This document shows positions 6,924 to 15,148 of a stretch of DNA of 29,258 nucleotides, piece after piece. Under the pieces are notes generated by a model. It saw nothing but the letters and a program-made list of their open reading frames with translations. It ran no database searches and was not told the origin of the DNA. The position numbers were made by a program, and so were the translations under genes. Numbering within the stretch: position 1 is the first letter of the stretch; the number at the start of each line of letters is the position of its first letter. Source of the DNA: CAYLZO01 sp964387775 (GTDB lineage Bacteria > Chloroflexota > Anaerolineae > JAAYZQ01); the NCBI GenBank assembly GCA_964387775.1, contig CAYLZO010000035.1:1-29258 (forward strand), written 5' to 3'.

Positions 6924-7256
6924 ATGGAGAAAGCGACGTTCAACATCCCAGCCATGTGGGCCGATCACCACGTGCTGGCCGTGCGACAAGCGCTGGATCA
7001 AGTCAGCGGCGTCCAGGAAATCCTGGCCAGCGCGATGTATCAAGACGTTTTGGTCAAGTACGATCCCGACACTGTCACCCCCGACGACCTGAAAAACACC
7101 CTGAGCGAGGCGGGCTATCCCATAGCCAAAGCCCCGGAGCTTCCAACCTACCCCGAACGCACCGACGACGAGTCGGATTGGTTCCAGTTCCAGGAGCGCG
7201 TCACCGAGACCGACGAGCGCGACCTGGAAATGTCGGGCGATCACCGCAAGTACTAA
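6924..7256 (+). CDS. HMA-like small protein upstream of CODH, without CxxC
   Basis: A 110-aa protein with a ferredoxin-like heavy-metal-associated (HMA) fold at about residues 4-68: strand TFNIPAM, helix HHVLAVRQALDQVSGV, strand VLVKYDPDTVTPDDLKNTLSEAGY. The usual metal-binding loop MxCxxC is replaced by AMWADHH (residues 10-16), with no cysteine anywhere but two adjacent histidines and an Asp. The acidic C-terminal tail (about 70-110) holds a further His. Start ATG 6924 has an excellent AAGGAGGT. It is 90 bp upstream of cooS and probably co-transcribed. A nickel or other metal-handling role for CODH/ACS would suit the context, but that is inference; the fold assignment is by eye. Confidence 0.72.
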   Translation: MEKATFNIPAMWADHHVLAVRQALDQVSGVQEILASAMYQDVLVKYDPDTVTPDDLKNTLSEAGYPIAKAPELPTYPERTDDESDWFQFQERVTETDERDLEMSGDHRKY

Positions 7257-7257
7257 A

Positions 7258-7325
7258 TAGCAAGTCACAAATGGCAAGTTACAAATACAAGGAGTGATCC
7301 GTACATCTTGCCACTTGCTACTTGC
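7258..7325. repeat. Repeat-built palindromic spacer before cooS
   Basis: Two tandem 14-nt units, GCAAGTYACAAATR (7260-7273 and 7274-7287), are followed by reverse-oriented copies of the core (7307-7325). An 8-bp perfect arm pair is TAGCAAGT (7258-7265) with ACTTGCTA (7313-7320), with CTTGCCA/TGGCAAG nested inside. It ends about 22 nt before the cooS start. Confidence 0.75.
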
Positions 7326-7346
7326 ACCTAGAAAGAGGGAACGAAT

Positions 7347-9341
7347 ATGTCAAATTACACGTCAATCACGGCAGATCCAGCAGTCGAGCAATTGCTGGCA
7401 GTTGCCCACGAGAAGGGCATCGAGACGGCGTTCGACCGCGCCGAAAAGACCAAGCCCTGCCCCATCGGCAGCGACGGCGTCTGCTGCAAGATCTGCGCCA
7501 TGGGCCCCTGCCGCCTGGTGGGCAAGACCAAGGTCGGCATCTGTGGCGCAACCGTGGAAACCGTCGTCGCCCGCAACCTGGGCCGCCAGATCGCGGCAGG
7601 TTCCGCCGCCCACTCGGATCACGGGCGCGACATGGCCCTGGCCCTCCTGGCCGTGGCCGAGGGGCACGCTCCCGACTATCGCGTCCGCGACGTGGGCAAG
7701 CTGGTCGAGGTGGCCGATTTCCTCGAGATCCCCGTCGAGGGCCGCGAGACCAATGACATCGCCAAGGACGTAGCGGAGGCCGCCCTGGCCCAGTTTGGGC
7801 AGCAGCGCGGCTCGATCAAGTACCTGGAGCGCGCCCCCAAGAAGCGCCAACAGATCTGGAAAGACCTGGACATCGCGCCCCGGGGTGTCGACCGCGAGGT
7901 GGTCGAGACGCTGCACCGCACCCACATCGGCAACGACCAGGACGCCGAGCACATCCTGGACCACGGCCTGCGCACGGCCCTGTCCGACGGCTGGGGCGGC
8001 TCTATGCTGTCCACCGACATCACCGACATCCTCTTTGGCACGCCGGTGCCGCTGACCAGCGAAGTCAACATGGGTAGCCTGGAGGAGGACGAGGTCAACA
8101 TCATCGTCCACGGCCACGAGCCGCTCCTCTCCGAGCTGATCCTCATGGCCTGCCAGGACCCGGAGATGATCGAGTACGCCAAGAGCAAGGGCGCCACAGG
8201 CATCAACCTGACCGGCATCTGCTGCACGGCCAACGAGACGCTGATGCGCCAGGGCGTGCGCTCGGCCGGCAACTTTTTGAGCCAGGAGCTGGCCATCGCC
8301 ACCGGCGCCGTCGAGGCCATGGTGGTCGACATTCAGTGCATCATGCAGGCCCTGGTGCCGGTCGCCGAGCAGTACCACACCACGTTGATCACGACCTCGC
8401 GCAAGGCCAAGATCACGGGCGCCACCCACGTCCAGTTCGACGAGAGCCGCGCCCTGGAGATCGCCAAAGAGATCGTCAAGATCGGCTGCGACAATTTCCC
8501 CAAGCGGGGCGAGACCGAGAACGTCTACATTCCCAACGTGAGCGCGCCGCTGGTCGCCGGATTCAGCCACGAGTACCTGCGCTACATGCAGGGCGGCTAC
8601 TATCGCGGCTCCTTCCGCCCGCTGAACGACGCCATCATGACCGGGCGCATTCGCGGCGTGGCCGGCGTCGTCGGCTGCAACAACCCACGCACGCCCCACG
8701 ACTATACCCACAATTACGTCGTGCAGGAGCTGATCAAGAACGACGTGCTGGTCGTCCAGACCGGGTGCAGCGCCATCTCGGTGGCCAAGCTGGGCCTGCT
8801 GGGGCCGGAAGCCCTGAACCACGCCGGGCCGGGCCTGCGCGAGGTGTGCGAGGCCATTGGCATCCCGCCGGTGCTCCACCTGGGCTCCTGCGTGGACAAC
8901 ACCCGCATCCTGACCGTCGCCTCGCAGATGGCTACCGAGGGCGGCCTGGGCGAAGACATCGCCGACCTGCCCGCCGTGGGCCTGGCGCCGGAGTGGATGA
9001 GCGAGAAGGCCCTGTCCATCGGCGCCTACTTTGTGGCCTCGGGCGTGTACGTCATCTTTGGCACCAAGAACCCGGTGTCGGGCAGCGAAGAAATCCAGCG
9101 GCTGATCAGCGAGGGCTGGGAGTCCAAGGTCGGCGGCAAGCTGGAGTTCATCCTCGACGCCGAAGGCATGGTCGAGGCGACGCTGGCCCACATCGACAAA
9201 AAGCGCGAAGAGCTAGGCCTGCCCGAGTACGACCCGACCCGCTTTGGCGAGAGTGGCGACGTGCCGCTGGCGGCCTTCTTTGCCGTCCCGCCGGAGGAGC
9301 GCAACCTGTACAGCCGCAAGGCCTACGCAGAGATTGGGTAG
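7347..9341 (+). CDS. cooS: Ni-Fe carbon monoxide dehydrogenase catalytic subunit
   Basis: This enzyme reduces CO2 to CO (or oxidises CO) at a Ni-Fe-S C-cluster and feeds CO to acetyl-CoA synthase. At 664 aa it is in the usual CooS/AcsA range. Cluster ligands are visible: D-cluster Cys38 and Cys46; B-cluster Cys47, 50, 55 and 66; C-cluster candidates His257 (GHEP), Cys293 (GICCTANE), Cys331 (DIQC), Cys444 (VVGCNNP), Cys474 (QTGCS) and Cys515 (LGSCVDN). The 331-444-474 spacing equals that recalled for C. hydrogenoformans CODH-II (333-446-476). The ALSIGAYFVASG segment is also typical. The gene is followed by acsB after an 81-bp spacer, so it is the CODH of a CODH/ACS complex. The maturation genes cooC and acsF are not adjacent. 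Confidence 0.97.
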   Translation: MSNYTSITADPAVEQLLAVAHEKGIETAFDRAEKTKPCPIGSDGVCCKICAMGPCRLVGKTKVGICGATVETVVARNLGRQIAAGSAAHSDHGRDMALALLAVAEGHAPDYRVRDVGKLVEVADFLEIPVEGRETNDIAKDVAEAALAQFGQQRGSIKYLERAPKKRQQIWKDLDIAPRGVDREVVETLHRTHIGNDQDAEHILDHGLRTALSDGWGGSMLSTDITDILFGTPVPLTSEVNMGSLEEDEVNIIVHGHEPLLSELILMACQDPEMIEYAKSKGATGINLTGICCTANETLMRQGVRSAGNFLSQELAIATGAVEAMVVDIQCIMQALVPVAEQYHTTLITTSRKAKITGATHVQFDESRALEIAKEIVKIGCDNFPKRGETENVYIPNVSAPLVAGFSHEYLRYMQGGYYRGSFRPLNDAIMTGRIRGVAGVVGCNNPRTPHDYTHNYVVQELIKNDVLVVQTGCSAISVAKLGLLGPEALNHAGPGLREVCEAIGIPPVLHLGSCVDNTRILTVASQMATEGGLGEDIADLPAVGLAPEWMSEKALSIGAYFVASGVYVIFGTKNPVSGSEEIQRLISEGWESKVGGKLEFILDAEGMVEATLAHIDKKREELGLPEYDPTRFGESGDVPLAAFFAVPPEERNLYSRKAYAEIG

Positions 9342-9347
9342 TAGAGA

Positions 9348-9391
9348 TTAGATATTGGATATTGGATGCGCATCCAATATCCAATATCTAA
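9348..9391. repeat. Perfect 44-bp palindrome between cooS and acsB
   Basis: The arms 9348-9369 and 9370-9391 are exact reverse complements with no loop and are built from ATATTGGAT units. It lies 7 bp after the cooS stop and 31 nt before the acsB start. The same units make up the palindrome at 15085-15130. Confidence 0.9.
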
Positions 9392-9422
9392 CACCCATTT
9401 TCCAAGGAAGGAGAACGTATCA

Positions 9423-11681
9423 ATGTCCCGATACATCGCAACCCGGGCCCTGCGGGGCGCCAACTTGATCGTCAACGAGTTCGAAGCATTTTTGAACAAA
9501 GCGCTCGACGAACTCGGCCCGGATCACAAAGTTGAATTTACGAACACGGCCTACCACCTGCCCACCATCCGGGGCTACACGGGGATGGAGGTGGAGACCG
9601 TCGGCGGGCTCAAGCCGGTGCTGGATCACTGCCGCACCCTGCTCCACAGCCCGCCAGAGAACAAGACGTGGCTGCCCTACCTGGGCGAGACGCTGGACGC
9701 CGGCGTGGCTACCCTCTTTGCCGAGGAAGCCATCATGGCCCTGCGCTTTGCCTACGGCCAGGAGCCGCAAAAGCTGCCCGGTCTGGAGCTGACGGGCACC
9801 AGCGCCCCCAGCGAGTCGGGCTACCTCAATGGCCCCATCGACGACATCCAGCTCCGCAGTTGGGGCATCCAGTTGGTCGACGGCCGCATGCCCGGCTTTG
9901 CAGCCATCATCGGCTGCGCCAAGACCAACGAGGCCGCCGTCGAGATCGTCCGCCAACTCCAGCAGCGCAACATCCTCACCTTCCTGAGCGGCAACGTCAA
10001 CGGCCGCAGCATCATCCACCAGCTCATGGAAGAAGGCGTAGAGATGGGCTACGACACCTACATCGTGCCCTTTGGCCTGGACACCATCTCGACGGTGTAC
10101 CCGCTGGGCTTTGCCACCCGCTCGGCGCTGACCTTTGGCGGCATGAAGGGCGGCCAGGCGCGCAACATCCTCCTCTACAACAAGTATCGCGTCTTTGCCT
10201 TTGCCCTGGCCCTGGGCGAGGTGGACGACCTCAAGTACGCCACGGCGGCGGGCGCCATCACCTACGGCTTCCCCGTCCTGGCCGACACGGTCATTCCCGA
10301 GATCCGGCCCACGGGCATCACGCCCTATGAGCACGTCATCTCCATGCCCTGGGACGACATCGAAGGCGAGACCGATGCCGACAAGGCCGCCCGCTTTGTG
10401 CAAAAGGCCATCGAGGTGCGCGGCGTCAAAATCAAGATTACCGAGGTGCCGGTGCCGGTGGCCTACGGCTCGGCGTTCGAGGGTGAGCGCGTGCGTAAGG
10501 CCGACATGCGCGTCGAGTTCGGCGGCAAGTATTCGCGCGCCTACGAGTATCTGCGCATGGTCGATCTCGACCAAGTCGAAGACCACAAGATCGAAATCAT
10601 CGGCCCCAGCTTCGAGGACGTCAAGGACGCGGGGGCCATGGACCTGGGCATCCTGGTCGAGGTGGCCGGCCGCCAGATGCAAGAGGATTTTGAGCCGGTG
10701 TTGGAGCGCCAGATCCACTACTTTATCAACGGCGCCAGCGGCATTCAACACATCGGCCAGCGCGACATCGCCTGGATCCGAATCAGCAAGAGTGCGGCCG
10801 ACAAGGGCTTCGACCTCAAGCACTTTGGCGAGATCCTGCACGCCCGCTTCCACGCCGACTTTGGCGCCATCGTGGACAAAGTCCAGATCAAAATCTTCAC
10901 CGAGCCAGAGTTGCACGCCGAATGGCTGGAAAAAGCCCGCGCTGCCTACGACTATCGTAATCAGCGGCTGGCCGAGATGACCGACGAGGCCGTGGAAGAG
11001 TTCTACTCCTGCACCCTGTGCCAGAGCTTTGCCCCGGACCACGTCTGCGTGGTCAGCCCCGAGCGGCTGGGCCTGTGCGGCGCCTACAACTGGCTCGACT
11101 GCAAGGCCAGCTACCAGATCAACCCCACCGGCCCCAACCAGCCGATCCCCAAGGGCAATACCATCGACGCGCATACCGGCATCTTTGACAACGTCAACGA
11201 CTTTGTCAACCAGGCCTCTCACGGCGCCATCGACACGGTGACTATGTACTCGATCATGGAGCACCCCATGACCTCCTGTGGCTGCTTTGAGTGCATCATG
11301 ATGATCCTGCCGCTGTGCAACGGCTTTATGATCGTCAGCCGCGAGGATCCGAGCATGACCCCGGCGGGCATGACCTTCAGCACGCTGGCGGGCATGGCCG
11401 GCGGCGGCCTACAGACGCCCGGCGTCATGGGCCACGGCAAGTACTTTATCGTCAGCAACAAGTTCATCCGCGCCGACGGCGGCCTGAAGCGCATCGTCTG
11501 GATGTCCAGCTTCCTCAAGCAGACGATGGCCGAGGAGCTGAAAGAAGCCGCCAACCGCGCCGGCGATCCCGATCTCATCGACAAGATCGCCGACGAGCGC
11601 GTGGCGACGACCGAAGAGGAGGTGCTGGCCTTCCTGGAGGAATCGGGCCACCCGGCGCTGGCCATGGAACCATTGATGTAG
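9423..11681 (+). CDS. acsB: Acetyl-CoA synthase (CO-methylating), bacterial type
   Basis: This subunit condenses a methyl group from the corrinoid protein, CO from CooS and CoA into acetyl-CoA at the A-cluster. From ATG 9423 (GGAAGGAG just upstream) it is 752 aa; the in-frame ATG 9366 falls inside the palindrome and is unlikely. The full N-terminal CODH-binding domain is present, as in bacterial AcsB (Moorella 729 aa) and unlike the shorter archaeal CdhC. A-cluster ligands keep the Moorella spacing: Cys530, 533, 542 and 552 for the Fe4S4 cluster, then the Cys619-Gly620-Cys621 motif that binds the distal nickel. The gene ends 14 bp before a canonical terminator, closing the HMA-cooS-acsB operon. 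Confidence 0.97.
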   Translation: MSRYIATRALRGANLIVNEFEAFLNKALDELGPDHKVEFTNTAYHLPTIRGYTGMEVETVGGLKPVLDHCRTLLHSPPENKTWLPYLGETLDAGVATLFAEEAIMALRFAYGQEPQKLPGLELTGTSAPSESGYLNGPIDDIQLRSWGIQLVDGRMPGFAAIIGCAKTNEAAVEIVRQLQQRNILTFLSGNVNGRSIIHQLMEEGVEMGYDTYIVPFGLDTISTVYPLGFATRSALTFGGMKGGQARNILLYNKYRVFAFALALGEVDDLKYATAAGAITYGFPVLADTVIPEIRPTGITPYEHVISMPWDDIEGETDADKAARFVQKAIEVRGVKIKITEVPVPVAYGSAFEGERVRKADMRVEFGGKYSRAYEYLRMVDLDQVEDHKIEIIGPSFEDVKDAGAMDLGILVEVAGRQMQEDFEPVLERQIHYFINGASGIQHIGQRDIAWIRISKSAADKGFDLKHFGEILHARFHADFGAIVDKVQIKIFTEPELHAEWLEKARAAYDYRNQRLAEMTDEAVEEFYSCTLCQSFAPDHVCVVSPERLGLCGAYNWLDCKASYQINPTGPNQPIPKGNTIDAHTGIFDNVNDFVNQASHGAIDTVTMYSIMEHPMTSCGCFECIMMILPLCNGFMIVSREDPSMTPAGMTFSTLAGMAGGGLQTPGVMGHGKYFIVSNKFIRADGGLKRIVWMSSFLKQTMAEELKEAANRAGDPDLIDKIADERVATTEEEVLAFLEESGHPALAMEPLM

Positions 11682-11695
11682 GAAACGGGAAACCG

Positions 11696-11732
11696 AGGAC
11701 CAGGGAATCGTCCGATTCCCTGGTCCTTTTTT
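11696..11732 (+). terminator. Rho-independent terminator after acsB
   Basis: Perfect 15-bp arms (11696-11710 and 11713-11727), 2-nt loop, and a run of six T (11727-11732). It is the clearest terminator in the window. Confidence 0.92.
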
Positions 11733-11830
11733 CTGGAGTGGGCCGCGTCAGTGGAGGCAACCGGTCGAATGACCTGGTCTTTCGACCCACCGAGCCATGA
11801 ACAGCAAAAAAACGCCCCCCTTGCTGACTC

Positions 11831-11859
11831 TTGTACGCCAATAAGAGTTATGCTATACT
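11831..11859 (+). promoter_or_regulatory. Promoter of the first VapBC module
   Basis: TTGTAC (11831-11836), 17-bp spacer, TATACT (11854-11859) with extended -10 TG at 11851-11852. It lies 31 bp before the antitoxin start. The -35 is weak but the extended -10 is good. Confidence 0.6.
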
Positions 11860-11890
11860 ACCGGTCAGTGTACATGGTTTGGGGGTAAGA

Positions 11891-12133
11891 ATGGAAGCAA
11901 CAAGCATCGTCCTTGAAATTGATTCTCTGCCACCGGAAGCGCAAAAGCAAGTGGTGGATTTCGTGGCTTTCCTAAAGACTCGCTATCCAACCGAATCGCC
12001 GACGGAAAAAGTCGTAGAAACAGAGTTGGCCGATGAGCCTTTTGTTGGGATGTGGCGAGATCGAGATGATATGCAAGATAGCACAGCCTGGGTGCGAGAT
12101 TTGCGCTGCCACGAATGGGAGCCCAAATCGTGA
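11891..12133 (+). CDS. VapB-like antitoxin (DUF2281-like)
   Basis: An 80-aa acidic protein. Start ATG 11891 follows GGGGGT; the in-frame ATG 11831 overlaps the promoter and is rejected. The N-terminus reads as a short strand then helix (IVLEIDSLPPEAQKQVVDFVAFLKTRY), the pattern of small antitoxins that pair with PIN toxins (DUF2281 type). The C-terminal half (DEPFVGMWRDRDDMQDSTAWVRDLR) resembles the PFxGxWxDREDM tail seen in many VapB-like antitoxins that inserts into the toxin. Its stop overlaps the start of the PIN-domain gene, so the two form a TA operon. Base composition is lower in GC than the neighbouring acs genes, suggesting separate acquisition. Confidence 0.82.
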   Translation: MEATSIVLEIDSLPPEAQKQVVDFVAFLKTRYPTESPTEKVVETELADEPFVGMWRDRDDMQDSTAWVRDLRCHEWEPKS

Positions 12134-12519
12134 GTGCCTTGACCCTTGTGGACACTGACATCCTAATTGATGCTGCACGGCAAATCGGCGAGGCAATAGA
12201 TCGTCTGGATGAAATCGAGCAGCAGTCAAGACTGGCCATTAGCACAATTACACAGATGGAGTTGTTCATCGGTTGTCGCAACAAGACCGAACTGAAGAAT
12301 GCGGAACGCTTCTTGCAACGATTCCAAGTGCTCAAACTGAATGAACAAATCTCCGATCTGGCGGTTTCCCTTTTACGCCAATACCGTCTGAGCCATGGAC
12401 TGAGAATACCAGACACATTGATCGCAGCTACTGCCATCGCGTGGAATCATCCTTTGATTTCCAAGAATCAACGTGACTACCGCTTCATCCGCGAATTGCA
12501 GTTGCTGCCGTATCCCTGA
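12130..12519 (+). CDS. VapC-like PIN-domain toxin
   Basis: A PIN-domain ribonuclease toxin of about 129 aa. I take GTG 12130, which overlaps the antitoxin stop (GTGA) and has GGGAG 8 nt upstream; ATG 12115 would add five residues. Acidic active-site residues are in place: the first Asp in LVDTDILID, Glu in ITQMELFIG, and Asp in LRIPDTLIAATAI, followed by the typical late segment LISKNQRDYRFI. VapC toxins cut tRNA or rRNA and are held inactive by VapB. The gene is clearly lower in GC than acsB and acsD on either side, so this module looks like an insertion between acs operons. Confidence 0.9.
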   Translation: MSALTLVDTDILIDAARQIGEAIDRLDEIEQQSRLAISTITQMELFIGCRNKTELKNAERFLQRFQVLKLNEQISDLAVSLLRQYRLSHGLRIPDTLIAATAIAWNHPLISKNQRDYRFIRELQLLPYP

Positions 12520-12542
12520 ACCCAGCAGGGCCGAGCAAACCC

Positions 12543-12569
12543 AGCAGCAAGGGAAGGTCCCTTGCTGCT
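12543..12569 (+). terminator. Hairpin after the first VapBC module
   Basis: Perfect 12-bp arms (12543-12554 and 12558-12569) with a 3-nt loop, 23 bp after the toxin stop. There is no T tract, so it is a probable but not canonical terminator. The rest of 12570-12660 is AT-rich spacer in which I see no convincing promoter for acsD. Confidence 0.55.
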
Positions 12570-12660
12570 CAGCACGTGAGGAGTCAAGTTTACACAATTG
12601 TCGTACAAGTTTCAGGTTAATCAACATATTAAACTTTCTATCCATTGAGGAGGAGGATAC

Positions 12661-13629
12661 ATGCCAGTCACAGTCGAAATTCCGAAAGAAAAGTGGACCG
12701 GCGACATCCGGGAGGTGACCCTCGGCGCCACGGCCGACGAGGGGGGCACCCGGACCAAGACGGTCACCGTGGGCGGGCAGAACACCCTGCCCTTCCTGCA
12801 TTTTGAGGGCGACACGCCCCACCCGCCCGTCATCGGCATCGAGATCCAGGACGGCTACCCGGCCGACTGGGCGCCGGCCCTGCTGGCCGCCTGGGGCGAC
12901 GCCGTCAACGACCCGGCGGCCTGGGCCAAAAAGGCCGAAGAGTTGGGCGCCGACGTGATCATGCTCAAGCTGCGCGGCACCGACGCCGATGGAAATCCAA
13001 CCACCGCCGCCCAGGCGGCCGAGGCCATCAAGGCCGTGCTGGGCGCCACCGGGCTGCCCATCGTCGTCCGCGGGCCGGGCCAGGCCGAGGCCGACAACGA
13101 GTTGCTGGTGGCCATCGCCGAGGCGGCCAGCGGCGAAAAGCTGGCTCTAGGCCTCTGCGAGGACAAGAACTACCGCACCATCGTCGCCGGGGCGCTGGCC
13201 CACGACCACCTGGTCGTCGCCAGTTCCCCCATCGACGTCAACCTGGCCAAGCAGCTCAACATCCTCATCAGCGACATGCGCTTGCCGCTGGACCGCGTGC
13301 TGATGGACCCCACCACCGGGGCGCTGGGCTACGGCCTGGAGTACACCTACTCGGTCATGGAGCGCCTGCGCATCGCCGCGCTGACCGGCGACAGCATGAC
13401 CCAGCAGCCCATGATCTGCTTCGTCGGCGAGGAGAGCTGGCGGCAGAAGGAAGCGCGCACCGCCGAGGGCGTGCCCGACGAGTGGGGCGACGTCGAAAAA
13501 CGGGGCATCACCTGGGAGATCGTGACGGCGACGGCCCTGCTCGAATCGGGCGCCGACATCGTCGTCCTGCGCCACCCCGAGTCGGTGGACGTCGTCCGCG
13601 ACACGATCGACAAGTTGATGGCACACTGA
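12661..13629 (+). CDS. acsD: Corrinoid iron-sulfur protein, small subunit
   Basis: The small subunit of the corrinoid iron-sulfur protein (CFeSP), which carries the methyl group from AcsE to AcsB. It is 322 aa, near the usual length. It reads as a TIM-barrel protein: HPPVIGIEIQDG, a strand-helix series through GADVIMLKLRGTDADG, LPIVVRGPG, HLVVASSPIDVNLAKQLN, and the MDPTTGALGYGLEYTYSVMERLRIAALTGDSMTQQPM stretch characteristic of AcsD/CdhD. No cluster cysteines are expected and none are grouped here. The start is supported by GGAGGAGG. acsC follows after 93 bp that contain a repeat element. Confidence 0.95.
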   Translation: MPVTVEIPKEKWTGDIREVTLGATADEGGTRTKTVTVGGQNTLPFLHFEGDTPHPPVIGIEIQDGYPADWAPALLAAWGDAVNDPAAWAKKAEELGADVIMLKLRGTDADGNPTTAAQAAEAIKAVLGATGLPIVVRGPGQAEADNELLVAIAEAASGEKLALGLCEDKNYRTIVAGALAHDHLVVASSPIDVNLAKQLNILISDMRLPLDRVLMDPTTGALGYGLEYTYSVMERLRIAALTGDSMTQQPMICFVGEESWRQKEARTAEGVPDEWGDVEKRGITWEIVTATALLESGADIVVLRHPESVDVVRDTIDKLMAH

Positions 13630-13638
13630 TCCACAGAC

Positions 13639-13705
13639 GTCATTCTGAGCGGAGCGAAGAATCTCTATTAGCACAGACGAGACCCTTCGCTGCGCTCAGG
13701 GTGAC
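13639..13705. repeat. REP-like inverted repeat between acsD and acsC
   Basis: Arms 13639-13665 and 13679-13705 (27 nt each, 5 mismatches) around a 13-nt loop. The arm sequence (GTCATTCTGAGCGGAGCGAAG...) is of a type I recall as dispersed in many bacterial genomes. It ends 17 nt before the acsC start and could act as an mRNA-stabilising hairpin. Confidence 0.8.
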
Positions 13706-13722
13706 AATTGCAGAGGAGATGA

Positions 13723-15075
13723 ATGAAAATGGCAATGTCAGGATTGCAAATCTACAAATTGCTACCCAAGACCAACTGCAAGGACTGCGGGTTTCCGACC
13801 TGTCTGGCCTTCGCCATGAAGCTGGCGGCCAAACAGGTCTCGCTGGACGACTGTCCCCACGTCTCGGACGAGGCCAAAGAGGCGCTTTCTGCGGCCGCAG
13901 CGCCACCGGTGCGCTTGATCAAGATGGGCAGCGGCGACCGCGAGTTCCAGGTGGGCAACGAAACAGTCTTGTTCCGCCACGAAAAGACCTTTTTCAACCA
14001 GCCGGGCATGGCCCTCCGCGTCAAGGACACCGAGGACGACGAGGCCATCGCCGAGAAAGTGGGCCTGGTCAACGAGTACAGCGTCGAGCGGGTGGGCATC
14101 GACATGCCCTTCGACGCCATCGCCATCGAAAACGCCTCCGGCAACGCGGGGACCTTTGCTGGCGTGGTCGAAGCGGTGCGGGCCAAGACGGACCTGCCCT
14201 TCATCCTGATTTCGGACGATCCCGACGTACTGAAGGCAGCGCTGGCCAAGGAGGGCGGCCACAAGCCGCTGGTCTACACCGCCACCGCCGACAATTGGGA
14301 GGCCATGGCCGACGTCGTCAAGGGCACCAAGGCGTCGCTGGCCGTGCGCAGCAAGGACGGCCTGGACGAGCTGGCAGAGCTGACCGGCAAGCTCAAAGAC
14401 GCCGGCGTCGAGGACCTGGTCCTGGACCCCGGCAGCCGCGACCTGGCTAAATCGCTCCAGCAGTTCACCCAGATCCGCCGCCTGGCCCTGAAAAAGAACT
14501 TTCGCCCGCTGGGCTACCCGCTCATCGCCTTCCCCGGCGAGGCGGCCGACACCGAAGTGGGCGAGATCGTGGCGGCGACCCAGTACGTGGCCAAGTACGC
14601 CGGCTTTGTCGTCATGGACCGCTTTGACCCGGCGGTGGCCTATCCACTGCTGACGCTGCGGCTCAACATCTATACCGACCCGCAGAAGCCAATCTCGGTC
14701 GACGCCGGCATCTACGAATTCAACGATCCGACGGCCGATTCGCCGCTGCTGACCACGACCAACTTCTCACTGACCTACTTTAGCGTGGCCGGCGAGCTGG
14801 ACGGAAGTGGGATGCCCGCCTGGCTGCTCATCTGCGACGCCGAGGGCATGAGCGTGCTCACCGCCTGGGCGGCGGGCAAGTACGACGCCGAGACCATCGC
14901 CAAGGCAGTCAAGACCTTTAACGCGGTGGACAAGGTTGGGCACAAGAAAATCACGCTGCCCGGCCACGTGGCCGTCCTCTCTGGCGAGCTGGAAGAGGAG
15001 CTGCCCGGCTGGGAGATCCAGGTCGGCCCCCGCGAGGCGGTGGACCTGCCGTCATACCTCAAGTCGTGGAGTTGA
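13723..15075 (+). CDS. acsC: Corrinoid iron-sulfur protein, large subunit
   Basis: The large subunit of CFeSP, which binds the corrinoid and a low-potential 4Fe-4S cluster. It is 450 aa, the usual length. The N-terminal cluster motif is Cys19-x2-Cys22-x4-Cys27-x16-Cys44 (CKDCGFPTC...CPH), as in AcsC/CdhE. The middle is a TIM-barrel region and the C-terminal part (TTNFSLTYFSVAGELDGSGMPAWLLICDAEGMSV) fits the corrinoid-binding domain. AGAGGAG precedes the start; ATG 13729 and 13735 are close in-frame alternatives. It sits between acsD and the activator gene, the expected neighbours. Confidence 0.96.
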   Translation: MKMAMSGLQIYKLLPKTNCKDCGFPTCLAFAMKLAAKQVSLDDCPHVSDEAKEALSAAAAPPVRLIKMGSGDREFQVGNETVLFRHEKTFFNQPGMALRVKDTEDDEAIAEKVGLVNEYSVERVGIDMPFDAIAIENASGNAGTFAGVVEAVRAKTDLPFILISDDPDVLKAALAKEGGHKPLVYTATADNWEAMADVVKGTKASLAVRSKDGLDELAELTGKLKDAGVEDLVLDPGSRDLAKSLQQFTQIRRLALKKNFRPLGYPLIAFPGEAADTEVGEIVAATQYVAKYAGFVVMDRFDPAVAYPLLTLRLNIYTDPQKPISVDAGIYEFNDPTADSPLLTTTNFSLTYFSVAGELDGSGMPAWLLICDAEGMSVLTAWAAGKYDAETIAKAVKTFNAVDKVGHKKITLPGHVAVLSGELEEELPGWEIQVGPREAVDLPSYLKSWS

Positions 15076-15084
15076 CGTGAAGCC

Positions 15085-15130
15085 AATATCTAATATCCAA
15101 TATCGAATCCGATATTGGATATTAGATATT
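15085..15130. repeat. Palindrome between acsC and the RACo gene
   Basis: Perfect 21-nt arms (15085-15105 and 15110-15130) with a 4-nt loop, made of AATATC/TAATATCC units. It shares its building blocks with the 44-bp palindrome at 9348-9391. It ends 18 nt before the next start codon. Confidence 0.9.
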
Positions 15131-15148
15131 TGTCTGCTTTGACAAGTC

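Noticed and set aside
9366..9422. Upstream ATG 9366 as the acsB start
   Set aside because: It lies inside the 44-bp palindrome, has no Shine-Dalgarno, and the added residues are only translated repeat; ATG 9423 has a strong GGAAGGAG.
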